A stretch of DNA of 19,922 nucleotides from the NCBI GenBank assembly GCA_964629335.1, contig CAZVRH010000022.1:1-19922 (forward strand), in the 5' to 3' direction. A program made the translations under genes and the position numbers. Below are positions 1 to 6,965 of the stretch, in pieces. The DNA comes from CACPJA01 sp964629335. GTDB lineage: Bacteria > Pseudomonadota > Gammaproteobacteria > Steroidobacterales > UBA11654. The notes under the pieces are model-generated. The model was not told where the DNA came from. It ran no database searches and saw nothing but the letters and a program-made list of their open reading frames with translations. How positions within the stretch are numbered: position 1 is the stretch's first letter; every line of letters begins with the position of its first letter.

Positions 1-273
1 ATTTATTACGGCAGTTTAATTGATGACAGGGAACAATTGGCCACTCTTGAGATGCCTATTATTGGTTTTGTTGGGACCAATGATCGTCCGTACATTAATC
101 AGTTCATTCAGTTTGATAAAGATCTCAAGGCTTTGAATAAAGATTACAGTATTCATTTTTATGAGGGGGCAGGGCATGCCTTTTCCAATGCATCCGGAAC
201 TGCCTACGAACCTGAAGCTGCTGAGGATTCTTGGGAAAAAACAGTAAACTTTCTAGCAACCCATTTAGACTGA
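1..273 (+). CDS. Dienelactone hydrolase family protein, C-terminal part (5' end outside window)
   Basis: The reading frame is open from the first base and ends at TGA 271-273, so about 90 C-terminal residues are present. A YYG motif lies at the very start, a G-T-N-D turn probably supplies the catalytic Asp, and a G-A-G-H-A-F motif supplies the catalytic His. This arrangement is typical of dienelactone hydrolases (carboxymethylenebutenolidase family, alpha/beta fold). The Cys or Ser nucleophile would be upstream of the window. Family members hydrolyse dienelactones in aromatic ring degradation, but many homologues have other ester substrates. The gene converges on the DUF2855 gene and the two coding ends overlap by 9 bases, leaving no room for a terminator. 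The internal TTG at 37 is not a believable start, because homology-like sequence continues upstream of it. Confidence 0.8.
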   Translation: MYYGSLIDDREQLATLEMPIIGFVGTNDRPYINQFIQFDKDLKALNKDYSIHFYEGAGHAFSNASGTAYEPEAAEDSWEKTVNFLATHLD

Positions 274-1410
274 TAAGATCAACCCTTGAGACGGCGAGAT
301 ACCGTCTTGTACCACTTTAGCAAAGGAGCTTGCAATGTCATCCAATCCTTTGCTTCTATGAATCTCCATCCATTGATCGCTATATATTTGGTATTCTTTT
401 AAGCTCATCCCAATTCGCTTTTGCAGTTCACCCGGTCCCCAGTCTTGTGTTCTTTTCTGTGCTTGTGCTGGAGCAAAGAAGAACTTTGGAGTAGCGCCTG
501 GAAAGGAATCCATATCGCCTTCTATGGCACTTTCTATATCTACGTCTTTTTGATTGGCTTGATGCGTTGCTCCCACCTTGCAGGAGTATTTGACATTATC
601 TTGGAAATGCTCATGAAGGTCCTGCATGGCTGAAAAATTACCCGCCATATCGACAATCATGATGCGATCGTTATGATCGAGTGTTTGAGCTTGATCGTAG
701 GTGATTACTTCATCGTAACAACCAAGGTTTTGACAAAACTCAACATTCTTTTCAGAGGTCATACCAATGCGTCTGGTTTCACCGCGTTGTTGAGCCGTGT
801 AGGCGAGGGCAATGCTGGTTTTCGAGCTGGCACAAGTGATCACATAGCTGTTGGCACCAAAGTAATCGTTATCGAACATGAAATCATCGACCAGCCAGGA
901 GGTGAGGAATAAACCGCGAAGCAATAAATCTTGATCCTCTCTGGTCTCTTCATATAAGGGATTAGCTTTAACATTATCAAATCTGGAATAAAGGGGAGCT
1001 AGGGCTTGACGATAAGGGACCACATCGCTAAAACCTGAAGCGTTGACATTGCCGGCTTGCACAATTAAATAATCCGACATGGGGTAGAATCCCCAAAACC
1101 GGTCCCCAACTTTAATCTCAGGGTGATTGGATGCTGCGACATCAGCGTAGCCCATCGCGGGCACTCGACCGTATCCATCAGCGGTGGGGAAGAACTGCCA
1201 ATAGCCCAAGGCGTCACCGGCGAGAAAATAAGAAATATTGTTAGCGGTGAGTGCAAAGCGATCGATTTTGAAGAGGACTTGATCGTTCTCCAGGTTACCG
1301 TCAAAAACAGTGGTGTGGACTCGGGTATCGGTCCAGTCATTTTTTTTCACCTCAAAGGTGTTGATTTCAATGGGGTTAGTCAAGGTCGAGACCGTAGATG
1401 CGAATGACAT
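265..1410 (-). CDS. DUF2855 family protein (MDR-like dehydrogenase fold)
   Basis: The product is about 381 residues and resembles the DUF2855 family, which has no firmly assigned function. Residues about 40-120 look like the GroES-like N-terminal half of medium-chain dehydrogenases, including a V-G-D-R-F-W-G-F-Y segment at about 101-109. Residues about 185-260 look like a Rossmann segment (S-S-K-T-S-I-A-L-A-Y near 195-204, then a strand-helix repeat). A nicotinamide cofactor is therefore plausible but not shown. I chose ATG at 1410. The frame stays open to a TTG at 1470, but those extra 20 residues overlap the upstream gene further and look unlike a protein start. The N-terminus lies within the 3' end of the upstream amidohydrolase gene (35-base overlap), which implies co-transcription and possibly translational coupling. 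The last codons overlap the convergent hydrolase. Confidence 0.8.
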   Translation of the reverse strand: MSFASTVSTLTNPIEINTFEVKKNDWTDTRVHTTVFDGNLENDQVLFKIDRFALTANNISYFLAGDALGYWQFFPTADGYGRVPAMGYADVAASNHPEIKVGDRFWGFYPMSDYLIVQAGNVNASGFSDVVPYRQALAPLYSRFDNVKANPLYEETREDQDLLLRGLFLTSWLVDDFMFDNDYFGANSYVITCASSKTSIALAYTAQQRGETRRIGMTSEKNVEFCQNLGCYDEVITYDQAQTLDHNDRIMIVDMAGNFSAMQDLHEHFQDNVKYSCKVGATHQANQKDVDIESAIEGDMDSFPGATPKFFFAPAQAQKRTQDWGPGELQKRIGMSLKEYQIYSDQWMEIHRSKGLDDIASSFAKVVQDGISPSQGLILSV

Positions 1411-2269
1411 TATCACGGAGAAGTTTTCTTCTGACCTCAGGCTTGAGTCCGAGTTGATCAATATCATCAATGGATTTTTTGAATTCTAACACCGGGAAAT
1501 CGGTGCCGAAGATCACTTTGTCTTGTCCATAACTGTTCACGTAATGGGTGAAACTTTTTGGCCAGTATTTGGGTCGATGAGCATCACTGCCAATATAAAT
1601 ATTCTCGTGTTTCCAAGCCATGGAAATCATTTCGTCATGCCAAGGGATGCCCACATGAATGCCGATTAATTTTAATTCAGGTAAATCGCAAGCCACCACA
1701 TCGAGTGTGATCGGCTGGCCCACACTACGAGTTCGGTATTCTTTGGAATAAACCATGGACTGTCCCACTTGCATCTGTATGGGCACATCGAGCTCACAAC
1801 ATTTTGCATAAAAGGGATAATATTTTGCATGATCGGGCGCGAGTTCATACCAATGAGGGTAGAGATGAGCACCGATAAAACCCATGTTGGTGACCGCATC
1901 CTCAAAGGCTCTAACCCCGTTCATGCCATCGAAGGGATCAATACCAGCAAGTCCAAAAAATCGATCCGGGTATTGCTCACAAGCTCTAGCCACCACCTCA
2001 TAGGGCATGTGATAGCAACCCGGCAGTCCAACACGACCTGAATGAGCAGCGATTAAAAACGCTCGTTCAATCCCGGCTTCATCCATCATCTCAATCTTTT
2101 GTTCTAGGGTCAGCCCGGACATCAAACCACTTTGTGCGTTCATCTTGTCAACAAAGAATTCATCGCCCCAATCGGGTCGATGCGAGAGCGCTTCTTCGGT
2201 CCAAATATTGACCACCGCATCAATTGCTTGATAATCGTTTTTCTTATTTCCTGCCATCCCTGACAACAT
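1376..2269 (-). CDS. Amidohydrolase-2 family TIM-barrel protein with atypical metal site
   Basis: The product has about 297 residues and resembles the amidohydrolase-2 family (ACMSD / gamma-resorcylate decarboxylase type). Recognisable elements are F-F-G-L-A-G-I-D near residue 105, I-G-I-H-V-G near 203-208 (conserved strand His), and F-G-T-D-F-P near 254-259 (conserved Asp). The N-terminal metal-binding motif, normally D-x-H-x-H or E-x-H, reads D-A-V-V-N-I-W, and the strand-5 His position appears to be Gln (P-I-Q-M-Q-V-G). Two to three classical ligands are therefore missing. Candidate starts are TTG 2275, ATG 2269 and ATG 2257. None has a strong Shine-Dalgarno sequence, and 2269 is the outermost ATG. 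The gene is upstream of and overlaps the DUF2855 gene, and is divergent from the TPP-riboswitch operon. The family call is good; the substrate is unknown, and decarboxylase or hydrolase activity is only a family-based guess. Confidence 0.8.
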   Translation of the reverse strand: MLSGMAGNKKNDYQAIDAVVNIWTEEALSHRPDWGDEFFVDKMNAQSGLMSGLTLEQKIEMMDEAGIERAFLIAAHSGRVGLPGCYHMPYEVVARACEQYPDRFFGLAGIDPFDGMNGVRAFEDAVTNMGFIGAHLYPHWYELAPDHAKYYPFYAKCCELDVPIQMQVGQSMVYSKEYRTRSVGQPITLDVVACDLPELKLIGIHVGIPWHDEMISMAWKHENIYIGSDAHRPKYWPKSFTHYVNSYGQDKVIFGTDFPVLEFKKSIDDIDQLGLKPEVRRKLLRDNVIRIYGLDLD

Positions 2270-2287
2270 TAGCAAAACTTAGGCAAT

Positions 2288-2293
2288 TATACT
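2288..2293 (+). promoter_or_regulatory. Probable -10 element ahead of TPP riboswitch
   Basis: TATACT matches the sigma70 -10 consensus at five of six positions and would start transcription near 2300, just before the 5' strand of aptamer helix P1. I see no convincing -35 at 16-18 bases upstream, so the assignment rests mainly on position. Confidence 0.45.
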
Positions 2294-2303
2294 ATGATGA
2301 GAA

Positions 2304-2386
2304 CCAGGTAAGGGGCGGCTGAAACGCCTGAGATTCTTAAGAAAACCCTTAGAACCTGACCCATATAATAATGGCGGAGGAATACC
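2304..2386 (+). promoter_or_regulatory. TPP riboswitch (THI element)
   Basis: All hallmark pieces of the thiamine pyrophosphate aptamer are present in order. P1 pairs GGTA 2307-2310 with TACC 2383-2386. P2 pairs AAGGG 2310-2314 with CCCTT 2346-2350. P3 pairs GGCG 2314-2317 with CGCC 2325-2328, followed by the pyrimidine-sensing CTGAGA at 2328-2333. The pyrophosphate-side ACCTGA is at 2354-2359, then the CCAT/ATGG helix with an ATAATA loop, then a GCGGAGGAA segment matching the conserved GCGNAGGGA. The element lies directly ahead of pnuT and thiK, the expected targets of a thiamine sensor. The conserved purine block contains GGAGG at 2376-2380, which also serves as a Shine-Dalgarno for an ATG at 2387. 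I see no clear intrinsic terminator downstream, so control of translation initiation is more likely than termination. Confidence 0.93.
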
Positions 2387-2413
2387 ATGACCGGCTTGAT
2401 GTTTCGATTCTGA
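2387..2413 (+). other. Putative 8-codon leader ORF (MTGLMFRF) behind the riboswitch
   Basis: ATG 2387 follows GGAGG (2376-2380) by 6 bases, the best ribosome binding site in this leader. It opens an 8-codon frame ending at TGA 2411-2413. The frame is the same as that of pnuT, whose ATG is 12 bases past this stop, and pnuT itself has only a weak site. The short frame could couple translation to pnuT, or be the remnant of a longer N-terminus cut by a nonsense change. It may also be coincidental, as the GGAGG is part of the conserved aptamer. Confidence 0.35.
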
Positions 2414-2425
2414 TGGGCTCAAGAG

Positions 2426-3016
2426 ATGAGTTCTAATTCCATATTATTAACCCTGATCGAAGGCACGGCAGTGATCCTAGCGATTTTGTATTTAGTCCTC
2501 GCAGTGCGTCAACATATTCTGTGTTGGCTGGCTTGGATCGTCAGCTCCTGTCTCTATCTTTATGTCATGTACGCGGTCGGTCTATATATGGAATCCATGC
2601 TCCAGATCTTTTATATCATTATGGGCATCTACGGTTGGATGCAATGGAGGGCCAGTGACAACGAAGCAGCTTTTCAGGTGAATCGATGGAGCAGGACCAA
2701 TCATTTGATCGCCATCACGATTATTTTGATGCTCGCCTTTGCCTCGGGCCAACTTCTAGAATCATACACCGAGGCTGCCATGCCTTTTGTTGATGCTCTG
2801 ACCACATGGGGAGCCGTGGTCACCACGTATATGGTGGCTAAAAAATTACTCGAGAATTGGATTTATTGGTTTGTCATTGATGCCGTATCAATTTTCTTGT
2901 TTATCTCACGAGAACTGTACTTTACCGCTGTTCTTTTTCTAGCCTACTTGTTCATCATTGTCGTTGGTTATCGATCCTGGCGACGAATGGAGGACGCAGC
3001 ACATGAAACCCATTGA
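2426..3016 (+). CDS. pnuT: PnuC-family transporter, probable thiamine importer PnuT
   Basis: This is a 196-residue integral membrane protein of the PnuC family with about six to seven hydrophobic segments. Family signatures include A-V-R-Q-H-I-L-C-W near residues 26-34 and I-Y-G-W-M-Q-W near 68-74. PnuC members move unphosphorylated vitamins across the inner membrane by facilitated diffusion, and the substrate is trapped inside by a kinase. The TPP riboswitch upstream and a ThiK-like kinase downstream point to thiamine (PnuT) rather than nicotinamide riboside. ATG 2426 is the first ATG in frame after the TGA at 2411 and has only a weak purine stretch before it. The 3' end overlaps the kinase start by 14 bases. 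The family is certain; the substrate is inferred from context. Confidence 0.88.
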   Translation: MSSNSILLTLIEGTAVILAILYLVLAVRQHILCWLAWIVSSCLYLYVMYAVGLYMESMLQIFYIIMGIYGWMQWRASDNEAAFQVNRWSRTNHLIAITIILMLAFASGQLLESYTEAAMPFVDALTTWGAVVTTYMVAKKLLENWIYWFVIDAVSIFLFISRELYFTAVLFLAYLFIIVVGYRSWRRMEDAAHETH

Positions 3017-3830
3017 TAAGATCATCGAGGGCATTCCCCACGAGGTGCTAATCGGAAATATCTTCAAACAAGGCCCGGTGACCCAACTGTTCAAAGTGAC
3101 TTTTGAGGGTCGAGAAGCGGTGTTGAGAATCGATCTGCCGGTGGCTAAATATCTGGGTTTGAATCGCTTTTTTGAAGCTCAATTATTAACATCAATTCAC
3201 CAGGCTGAATTCGGTCCCAAGATGTTATTTTCTAACCCTTCTTCAGGAGTTCTGATTTGGGAGTTCCACCCCGGAGAGACTGCAGAGGATCAATCCGCGA
3301 TGAATCCTGGGCTTCCTAATCAACTGGGCCAGATCCTAAAGCAGATTCACCAGGTCAAGATTGACGGCAGTGAACCGTTATTTGTTGATGCCATTGAGAA
3401 CTATCGAAAACTCTTACGTGACAATAACCATCCTTTGATCAAAAAGGGATTTCTGCTCTTTGATTCATTGCATGTCCATCAAACTCCGGGTGTCTTATCG
3501 CATAATGACATTAACCCAGGAAATATCTTAGTGAATGATGATTTATTGGTTCTGGATTGGGAATACGCTGGACTTAATCATCCTTATTTTGACCTTGGCA
3601 ACGCCATTGAAAACTTTAATTTTAATCACGAACAAATACAGTCTCTGCTTGGCTCGTACAATCAGGACATCATCGAAGAGGGGATGGATACCCTCAATCA
3701 ATGGAGGCAGTTTAGTCTCTATTTGACCTTTTTTTGGCTTATGATTATTGAGAAATACGCTACAATATCAAAAACAGATAAAGCTTGGATGGCGAAACTG
3801 GAGAGACGACTATTGCAAGCACAAGGATAA
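3003..3830 (+). CDS. thiK: Aminoglycoside/choline-kinase-fold protein, probable thiamine kinase
   Basis: The product is 275 residues, close to the length of E. coli ThiK. It is a kinase of the APH/choline kinase superfamily. The catalytic loop H-N-D-I-N-P-G-N lies at residues 167-174 and the metal-binding D-W-E at 185-187 (DFG equivalent). The N-lobe contains a short glycine-poor ATP loop near 20-30 and V-L-R-I near 40-43. ThiK phosphorylates salvaged thiamine to thiamine monophosphate, which traps it in the cell. The start is ATG 3003, preceded by GGAGG at 2989-2993. An in-frame ATG at 2958 lies deep inside pnuT and adds residues with no family match. Overlap with pnuT and placement under a TPP riboswitch support thiamine rather than choline or a sugar as substrate. 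Metabolite specificity cannot be read from the motifs. Confidence 0.82.
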   Translation: MKPIDKIIEGIPHEVLIGNIFKQGPVTQLFKVTFEGREAVLRIDLPVAKYLGLNRFFEAQLLTSIHQAEFGPKMLFSNPSSGVLIWEFHPGETAEDQSAMNPGLPNQLGQILKQIHQVKIDGSEPLFVDAIENYRKLLRDNNHPLIKKGFLLFDSLHVHQTPGVLSHNDINPGNILVNDDLLVLDWEYAGLNHPYFDLGNAIENFNFNHEQIQSLLGSYNQDIIEEGMDTLNQWRQFSLYLTFFWLMIIEKYATISKTDKAWMAKLERRLLQAQG

Positions 3831-3833
3831 AGT

Positions 3834-5138
3834 ATGGCTAAAATAAAAACATTTGATTTCGACACATTATCGAATCATGCAGGACAGCGCCCGGACAAAG
3901 AAACTGGGTCGAGGGCTGTTCCCATTTATCAAACAGCGTCTTATGTCTTTCGAGACTCTGATGCGGGTGCAGCCATGTTTAACATTGAACGCGGTGGTCA
4001 TGTTTATTCGAGAATATCAAACCCCACCACGGCAGTTTTAGAAGAACGAATTTCAGCACTAGAAGGGGGAGTCGGTGCGGTGGCTACCTCCAGTGGACAA
4101 GCGGCTGTCTTTAACGCCATTGCCACTTTAGTTGATCAAGGGGGTCACATTGTTTCCTCTTACGCTCTTTATGGAGGCACTCATAATTTGATGGAATACA
4201 CCTTGCCTCGATTTGGTATCACCACAACTTTTGTTGATCCGAACGACATCGAAGGGTTCAAAAAGGCCATCAAGCCTGAGACTCGACTTATCTTTGGTGA
4301 GACTGTCGCTAACCCTAAGACCGAGGTTCTAAATATTCCTGAAGTGGCTAAAATTGCACACGATAATCATCTGCCTCTAGTTGTTGATTCAACCACAACC
4401 ACGCCATACTTAATCAAACCGTTTGATCTGGGCGCCGATATTGTGGTCCATTCGGCCACTAAGTTTCTCAGTGGCCACGGAACCTCTATGGCCGGCTTAA
4501 TCGTCGATGGTGGAGTATTTGATTGGGAGTCCACAGATAAGTTCCCACAAATGACTGAAAAATATGCAGGGTTTCATAATTTATCGTTTACTGAAGAATT
4601 TGGACCGGCCGCATTCATCTCCAGGGTAAGAAATGAAGCGGCAAGAGATTTTGGCGCTTGCCTTTCACCGCATTCTTCATTTTTAGTCCTTAATGGCACA
4701 GAAACCTTATCGGTGAGAATGGATAAACACATTAGCAACACCAATAAAGTGGTGGAGTATTTAAATGAGCACGACATGGTTGACTGGGTCAGTCATCCGA
4801 ATCTTAAGGATCACCCCAACCACGACTTGGCTAAGGAACTTCTTCCAAAAGGCTCCACCGCGGTTTTTAGTTTTGGTATTAAAGGCGGCAGAGACATCGG
4901 TCAAGTCTTTATTGATCGTCTTGATTTATTCTCTAATCTAGCCAATATTGGCGATGCTAAATCGTTGGTGATTCATCCGGCGAGCACCACCCATCAACGG
5001 ATGACAACTGAGGCCTTAGAAGAGGCCGGTATATCAGAGGGTTTAATTCGACTCTCAATCGGGATCGAGTCAGTGGACGATCTGATCGAAGATCTTGATA
5101 AAGGCTTTAGAGCCGCCTCCAAAGCATTAAAAAAATAA
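3834..5138 (+). CDS. metY: O-acetylhomoserine aminocarboxypropyltransferase (homocysteine synthase)
   Basis: The product has 434 residues, the usual MetY length, and belongs to the Cys/Met-metabolism PLP enzyme family (fold type I). The pyridoxal-phosphate lysine is K210 in H-S-A-T-K-F-L-S-G-H-G-T. The phosphate-binding Y-S-R is at 58-60, S-S-G-Q-A at 86-90, and the ring-stacking Tyr lies in L-Y-G-G near 112-115. V-D-S-T replaces the more common D-N-T near 184-187. MetY condenses an acylated homoserine with sulfide to give homocysteine (direct sulfhydrylation) in the cytoplasm. ATG 3834 has AAGGA at 3823-3827. It begins 3 bases after the kinase stop, so it must be transcribed with the riboswitch operon unless an unseen internal promoter exists. 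The homoserine acyltransferase two genes downstream would supply its substrate. Confidence 0.93.
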   Translation: MAKIKTFDFDTLSNHAGQRPDKETGSRAVPIYQTASYVFRDSDAGAAMFNIERGGHVYSRISNPTTAVLEERISALEGGVGAVATSSGQAAVFNAIATLVDQGGHIVSSYALYGGTHNLMEYTLPRFGITTTFVDPNDIEGFKKAIKPETRLIFGETVANPKTEVLNIPEVAKIAHDNHLPLVVDSTTTTPYLIKPFDLGADIVVHSATKFLSGHGTSMAGLIVDGGVFDWESTDKFPQMTEKYAGFHNLSFTEEFGPAAFISRVRNEAARDFGACLSPHSSFLVLNGTETLSVRMDKHISNTNKVVEYLNEHDMVDWVSHPNLKDHPNHDLAKELLPKGSTAVFSFGIKGGRDIGQVFIDRLDLFSNLANIGDAKSLVIHPASTTHQRMTTEALEEAGISEGLIRLSIGIESVDDLIEDLDKGFRAASKALKK

Positions 5139-5151
5139 TAAGGAGCTGGTC

Positions 5152-5940
5152 ATGTACATTGATGTTGATAATCAAAAGACTTATATCGCCACGGGCAGTA
5201 AAGACCATATTGATGGAAATATGGGCATGACCTTTATCCATGGAACCGCCATGGATCACACGGTCTGGACATTGGCCGGGCGCCATTTTGCTAGGCGTGG
5301 TTTAAACATACTGGCTGTTGATCTGCCAGGGCACGGTCGCTCTGAAGGCGAGGTGATTCCGAGCATTGAAGGCATGGCTGATTGGGTGATCAAAGCTCTC
5401 GATGCCAGCGGACAAGATCAAACAATTATTGTTGGACACAGCATGGGTTCGTTGGTGGCTTTTGATGTTGCTGCTCGCTACCCCGATCGAATTAGTCGCC
5501 TAGCCATGGTGGGCACCTCCATTCCCATGCCGGTCGGCGACGTCTTGTTAAATAGCGCCAAAGAAGACAAGAAGGTGGCAAAGGAAATGGTCAATTTCTG
5601 GTCTCACAGTCAAGCCGCTCATTTGGGAGGATCGCAAGTCCCGGGCACCTGGATGATTGGAAAATTAGGTCGACTCCTAGAACGCAGTGGACCGGGGGTT
5701 ATCTATAACGATCTTAAAGCCTGCCATGATTATGTGGACGGGATAGAACGAAGTAAGGGAATTGAGGCACCAACCCTATTGATTTTAGGGGAAGACGATT
5801 TCATGACGCCGGTGCAGAATGCAAAAGAGTTGGCAGAGAATATTCCTCAATCATCAACGGTAATGCTTCCTAATTGTGGTCATGCTATCGTTAATGAAGC
5901 TCCCAACGAAATGTTGGATGCTTTAGCAACCATCGTTTAA
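5152..5940 (+). CDS. Alpha/beta hydrolase between metY and metA
   Basis: This is a 262-residue alpha/beta hydrolase of the fold-1 group. The oxyanion H-G is at residues 30-31, the nucleophile elbow G-H-S-M-G at 95-99 (Ser97), the acid in L-G-E-D-D-F-M-T-P (probably Asp216), and the catalytic His244 in N-C-G-H-A. The triad is complete and no signal peptide is visible, so it is a cytoplasmic esterase, lactonase or thioesterase-like enzyme. AGGAG at 5141-5145 precedes ATG 5152. It sits 13 bases after metY and 20 bases before the MetA-like gene, a position that suggests a role in homoserine or methionine metabolism. It is too short and too different to be MetX, the alpha/beta-fold homoserine acetyltransferase, which has a longer lid domain and around 370 residues. 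The substrate is unknown. Confidence 0.85.
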   Translation: MYIDVDNQKTYIATGSKDHIDGNMGMTFIHGTAMDHTVWTLAGRHFARRGLNILAVDLPGHGRSEGEVIPSIEGMADWVIKALDASGQDQTIIVGHSMGSLVAFDVAARYPDRISRLAMVGTSIPMPVGDVLLNSAKEDKKVAKEMVNFWSHSQAAHLGGSQVPGTWMIGKLGRLLERSGPGVIYNDLKACHDYVDGIERSKGIEAPTLLILGEDDFMTPVQNAKELAENIPQSSTVMLPNCGHAIVNEAPNEMLDALATIV

Positions 5941-5960
5941 CAAAAAAAAGATCTTTAAAT

Positions 5961-6944
5961 ATGCCTGTTGTCGCTCATCCACAGCTTCCTTCCATTGATC
6001 GATTGACAGATCAAGGTTTGGTCTTATCTCCCGAGCAGGCTGACAATCATGCCGAGAAGAAAGTGCTGCATATTGGCTTATTAAACTTGATGCCGGACGC
6101 TGCTTTACAGGCCACAGAAAGACAATTTATCAGGTTATTGGCCAGTGACGATCAAACCCTAGTGCACGTCTATCCCACCACTGTGGATGCTGCTTCGAGG
6201 GGTGAGGATTCAAAAAGTTATATTGAGCGATACTACAATCCCATAGAAGATTTTATGAGCCGTGCCTACGACGGTCTAATTATTTCAGGCGCGAACCCAT
6301 CGCAGGAAGATATGACTCAAGAGTCATTCTGGAATCCGTTGATCGAAGTTATGGAATGGGCTGATCAGAATACAAATTCCATTCTGTGTTCATGTCTGGC
6401 GACTCATGCTTTGATGAAGGCAAAATATGATATCGATCGTAAACTCAGAGAAACAAAATCGTGGGGTGTTTACCCTCATCGGGTCGTTCATCCGGGGCAC
6501 CCATTAATGGACAATATCAGCGACGGCTTTAGAGGACCTCATTCACATTACTACGACATATCGATCGAAGAGATAGAGCAAACTGAACTTGAAATTCTGG
6601 CGGCCAATGATCAAGCGGGTTTCTTTCTGGCGGCCACCCCAGAGTCTGATTTAATTTTGTTCCAGGGGCATCCAGAATACGACGATAAGAGCTTACTCAA
6701 AGAGTACGAGAGAGAGATTAAGAATTATCTTGCTGGACAAAGAGCCGACTACCCGCAAATGCCTGACAATTATTTTAGCCAGGAAACGCTCCCTCGATTG
6801 AACCAAGAAAGAACCACTATTCTGCAGGATCAGGAGTTTGATCGTTTTGATAACAGGTGTCTTGAAAATATAGATCTCAGCTGGATTGAAACCGGAAAGA
6901 TTCTCTATAGGAATTGGTTGTGTCTGTTAAAACGCAGACAATAA
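5961..6944 (+). CDS. metA: Homoserine O-acyltransferase, MetA family
   Basis: The product has 327 residues and matches the MetA (homoserine O-succinyl/acetyltransferase) family, a class-I glutamine-amidotransferase-like fold. L-N-L-M-P at 41-45 is a family signature. The acyl-accepting Cys is C145 in C-S-C-L-A-T-H-A. The catalytic His and Glu are H237 and E239 in Q-G-H-P-E-Y-D. G-P-H-S-H-Y at 192-197 also matches. It activates homoserine for methionine synthesis. The succinyl/acetyl-determining position, Gly in E. coli and Glu in acetyl-type enzymes, aligns by eye with Ser114 in G-A-N-P-S, so the acyl donor is unclear. MetY in the same operon suggests O-acetylhomoserine, though some MetY-like enzymes accept the succinyl ester. 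The Shine-Dalgarno before ATG 5961 is weak. It is the last gene of the operon, converging with glnS at 3 bases distance. Confidence 0.88.
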   Translation: MPVVAHPQLPSIDRLTDQGLVLSPEQADNHAEKKVLHIGLLNLMPDAALQATERQFIRLLASDDQTLVHVYPTTVDAASRGEDSKSYIERYYNPIEDFMSRAYDGLIISGANPSQEDMTQESFWNPLIEVMEWADQNTNSILCSCLATHALMKAKYDIDRKLRETKSWGVYPHRVVHPGHPLMDNISDGFRGPHSHYYDISIEEIEQTELEILAANDQAGFFLAATPESDLILFQGHPEYDDKSLLKEYEREIKNYLAGQRADYPQMPDNYFSQETLPRLNQERTTILQDQEFDRFDNRCLENIDLSWIETGKILYRNWLCLLKRRQ

Positions 6945-6965
6945 TAGTTAGTTATTTTTTATTTT
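6921..6965 (+). terminator. Possible weak terminator at metA/glnS junction
   Basis: TGTCTG 6921-6926 pairs with CAGACA 6935-6940 around an 8-base loop, overlapping the end of metA. A T-rich tract (about 6951-6965) follows 10 bases later. The hairpin is short and the T-run is displaced, so it is a poor match to an intrinsic terminator. No better one is visible between the two convergent genes. Confidence 0.28.

Noticed and set aside
421..1407. Rightward open frames inside the DUF2855 and amidohydrolase genes
   Set aside because: They are antisense to well-supported coding sequence, have no family-like motifs and no ribosome sites.
2958..3002. Upstream ATG for the thiamine kinase gene
   Set aside because: It lies inside pnuT, lacks a ribosome site and adds residues with no family match; ATG 3003 has GGAGG.
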